A stretch of DNA of 64,000 nucleotides, taken from NCBI RefSeq assembly GCF_018139145.2, contig NC_059475.1, positions 4,935,437 through 4,999,436 on the forward strand. The letters are read 5' to 3'. The notes under the pieces were generated by a model. It saw only the letters and a program-made list of their open reading frames with translations. It was not told the DNA's origin and did not search any database. Position 1 is the stretch's first letter. Each line of letters opens with the position of its first letter. Positions 61,645-64,000 of the stretch are shown in pieces. The translations under genes were made by a program, and so were the position numbers. The stretch comes from Gymnogyps californianus. Taxonomy: Eukaryota > Chordata > Aves > Accipitriformes > Cathartidae.

Positions 61645-63281
61645 AGATACAATTAATGGCAATATATTTCCAAAATTGCAAAGGACAGAGGAATGACCTA
61701 CAACTTGAAAAGCCCTCTTCTGTATGTTTTCTTTCAGCTTTGTTTGGTCCCTGGTGAGGCTATATGATTTTCTAGTCGAGGCTGAATTGCTGAACCAACC
61801 GACCAACAAAATCAAACAACAAATGAAAACCGCCCCATGCACCTGAAAATTAATTGTTTTGCTTTGTAAGCAGGCTACAGAAAAGTTGCTGATATTTCTT
61901 CCAGTTTTGGATAACAAGCCGCGGTGCAAGTGTTTATCAGTGAAAGAGTGCAGTGATAGGCCAATCTGCCTATCCTCGATATTGGCATGGATTTGTTGCC
62001 AAGGTGATTTACCACCCACTCAGTTTCCCTTTGAAGCTGTCAGTTCATAAGATAATTTTACGAGTTGCTGTTTTGCTGATGACTTCTCCTCAAAGTCCCC
62101 GGATTTCAACGAGCTAGGACAATTATTTTATGCTAAAATTATTTAAGCATAGCAACTAACAATTTTAATTGTGAAACAGAGGTAAAAGCTAACTTTCAAC
62201 TTAAAGATGGTCCGAGAGTTGCTCTGAACCTAGAGTACATTTCATCCGCCAGCAGCTGAGCTGTCACTGTGGAGTGAAATTGATAGTAGTATTTTATTCT
62301 ACAGCTGTTGTTTTTTTACCTCAGCTGCTTCCCATAATTCCACAGATGGTAAACATATGTTTATAGCTACATAGGAGAAAAAGAAGTTGTATTGGATTCG
62401 CCCATCTTAAATTCTTATTTTATGCAGGCAGTCAGAGCCTCAGAACTCTGGGATATTATATGTTTGTAAATTAATATTTCTACGTGTTAACACTTTGGAA
62501 ACAGCAGGGTAGCTAATGATATGCTAATGAGCTGACAGTTTTTATTGATCATAATGAAAGCCGACAAGTGCCTTACTTTGCTTTATGCATGCTTGAATAT
62601 TTTACTAACTTTCTTCAGGGCAGAAATATAATTGGTTGTATTTTTTTAATGCTGCTTGAGAGTTTCAGAAATCTTACTTTTTTTTTTTATGTTACTCATT
62701 GCAAAAACTTGGGATTTTGCCAGTTTGTAAAGAGTACACCTCTCTTTCCATATATTTACATGCTCAGCAGGACCTCCCTTTCTTCTTCAGAGCAATTTGT
62801 TTCACTGTTTTAGCATATAAAAAAATAGATCTATTTTCCTTAATGTAAACAGAGATCTGCAGGGAAATAAGAGCGTTAAAAAAGAATTAGCATTTTTGTA
62901 TGTGTGTTGGAGCCGTGATAACGTGTGTAACAAAAGGCACTGGATACTGTTCTGAGTATCATCTTTGCCATTCCAAAAAATTTCTTACTTTAATGATAGT
63001 TAATTGTTGTGTCTCTCCATAAATGAATAGCATTAAAGCACATTTTGGGCCATATTCTCATGCCTATTTTAGATCATAATTCTTCAGTATATCAGAAGAG
63101 GAAGGAGGGGATAGGATATTCATAAGTCACTGTGGCCAGTTGCTGCCGTTTTTCTTATTTATGCTTTTGTTCCACATCCTTCCTTACAGTGATTATTCCA
63201 CAAGTAGCCCTGCTGTGTCTGTGGCCTTGCTGGGGAATGAAGTGCTCTGCGGCGTAATCAAGGGAATTGAAGTCTCACCCC

Positions 63282-63310
63282 TTACAACTAGTATCTCTTA
63301 CTAGTTGTAA
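63282..63310. repeat. Perfect 12-bp inverted repeat (hairpin)
   Basis: TTACAACTAGTA and TACTAGTTGTAA are exact inverted copies separated by TCTCT. The inner ACTAGT is itself palindromic. No function is evident. Confidence 0.85.
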
Positions 63311-64000
63311 CTTACCTGCTATGACCAAGCATTTGGAGTTCAGACAAGACAGAATGGTTTTAGCACAGCAGTGGTGGGAGGAAATGTGGAGCAGACTTAA
63401 GATAGCTTTGTCTGTTTGCTTTGAAGGGAATCTCATGAATTACTTCCTTCGAAAAATAGATGCTGACCCTTCAGGTTTCTTTGTGTGGCCCAAAACCAAG
63501 ATTTATTTTAGGGCTAGAGAATACCATTATAATCAGATTAGGAAACCAAAGTAAGTGCAACTGAAAGGAGGAAGAGAGTGATACCAGACATCCGAGGAAC
63601 CCTCACTCTAGGATGGACCTGATTGCTGTCAGGATCAGAATTATCTGCAAAATTAATTTTATCACTGGGGAGAACTCTTCCCCCTAAGGCTTGCTCCAAA
63701 GAGCTGCTGCAGAAATGAGCTTATTAATGCATTGCTGACTAGGTGATTCATGTTGAAAGACGGTAATTTTCATATCTCCTATAGCAGGCTCTATTGATCC
63801 TGCTGCTGTGTCTGGGGATTGTAGAGTAGGTGCTTGACAAGTATGTTGGTATTTTTACTGCACGGCATCATATGTATACTTGGGCCTCTGTTGTCATTTT
63901 GGTTTCAGAGTCGTACAGACCAAGGTGAGGTAAATACAGTGCCAAGGGCAGCTGTTCAAGCACCTGGCATGGGGCATGCCTGCCCTGTGTAGAGGAGCAC

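Larger units (their letters stand above)
60733..64000 (+). other. NELL1: 5' part of NELL1 intron 5
   Basis: The intron starts GTAAGC. It contains the duplicated segment at 61597-61644 and a 12-bp hairpin (63282-63310). I looked for the next NELL1 exon (GIIQDGK-like coding) on the + strand and did not find it before 64000. Open frames at 61570-62019 (-), 62568-62813 (+) and 63267-63554 (+) show no domain. Confidence 0.85.

Noticed and set aside
61570..62019. 149-codon minus-strand open frame in intron 5
   Set aside because: It has no recognisable domain or repeat motif, lies across the duplicated segment, and its composition is like that of the surrounding intron.
1..64000. CRISPR arrays, operons, tRNA and rRNA genes, and full-length proviruses
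   Set aside because: None of the diagnostic patterns were seen. Spliced exons and vertebrate LTRs show this is animal intronic DNA.

Overview
The window is animal nuclear DNA from the interior of one large gene. It is most likely avian. Four exons on the + strand encode the secreted-protein gene NELL1 in correct order, with matching splice phases. The inferred protein (start GFGMDPDLQ, then a laminin G/thrombospondin-N module) fits NELL1 rather than its paralogue NELL2. The bird assignment rests on two LTR families I recognise as common in bird genomes and on the moderate intron sizes; I could not run a search, so it is inference. I found no bacterial-type operons, CRISPR arrays, phage, rRNA or tRNA.

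Layout: 1-2037 is the end of an intron, with the signal-peptide exon lying upstream. Exon 2 is at 2038-2166 (numbering inferred), exon 3 at 25071-25221, exon 4 at 40224-40394 and exon 5 at 60636-60732. The rest is intronic, and the next exon lies beyond 64000. Together the exons give about 183 residues, roughly residues 20-200 of an approximately 810-residue protein. They cover the mature N-terminus and most of the TSPN/LamG-like domain.

The introns are shaped by retroelements. Six solo LTRs are present. Family A (about 612 bp) is at 5829-6441 (-), 18865-19475 (+) and 59202-59814 (+), each with an exact 5-bp target-site duplication. An older relative is at 50474-51056 (-). Family B (about 1.14 kb, with an internal minisatellite) is at 3435-4574 (-) and 57389-58525 (-). 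No gag, pol or env was recognised. Two fossil LINEs lie close together: a minus-strand RTE-like reverse transcriptase remnant at about 34306-35450, and a plus-strand L2/L3/CR1-like remnant at 36631-36950 with recognisable RT boxes. Two copies of an old foldback repeat occur at about 900-966 and 48206-48274.

Most noteworthy: (i) the sense family-A LTR just upstream of exon 5 has a TATA box and a donor-like site, so it could be an alternative first exon; (ii) the two direct family-B LTRs flank exons 3 and 4, and recombination between them would delete both and shift the frame; (iii) there are two decayed LINE lineages; (iv) sequence next to the exon 5 acceptor is repeated about 1 kb downstream. 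I see no new multi-gene system here. Long open frames inside the LTRs are not genes.
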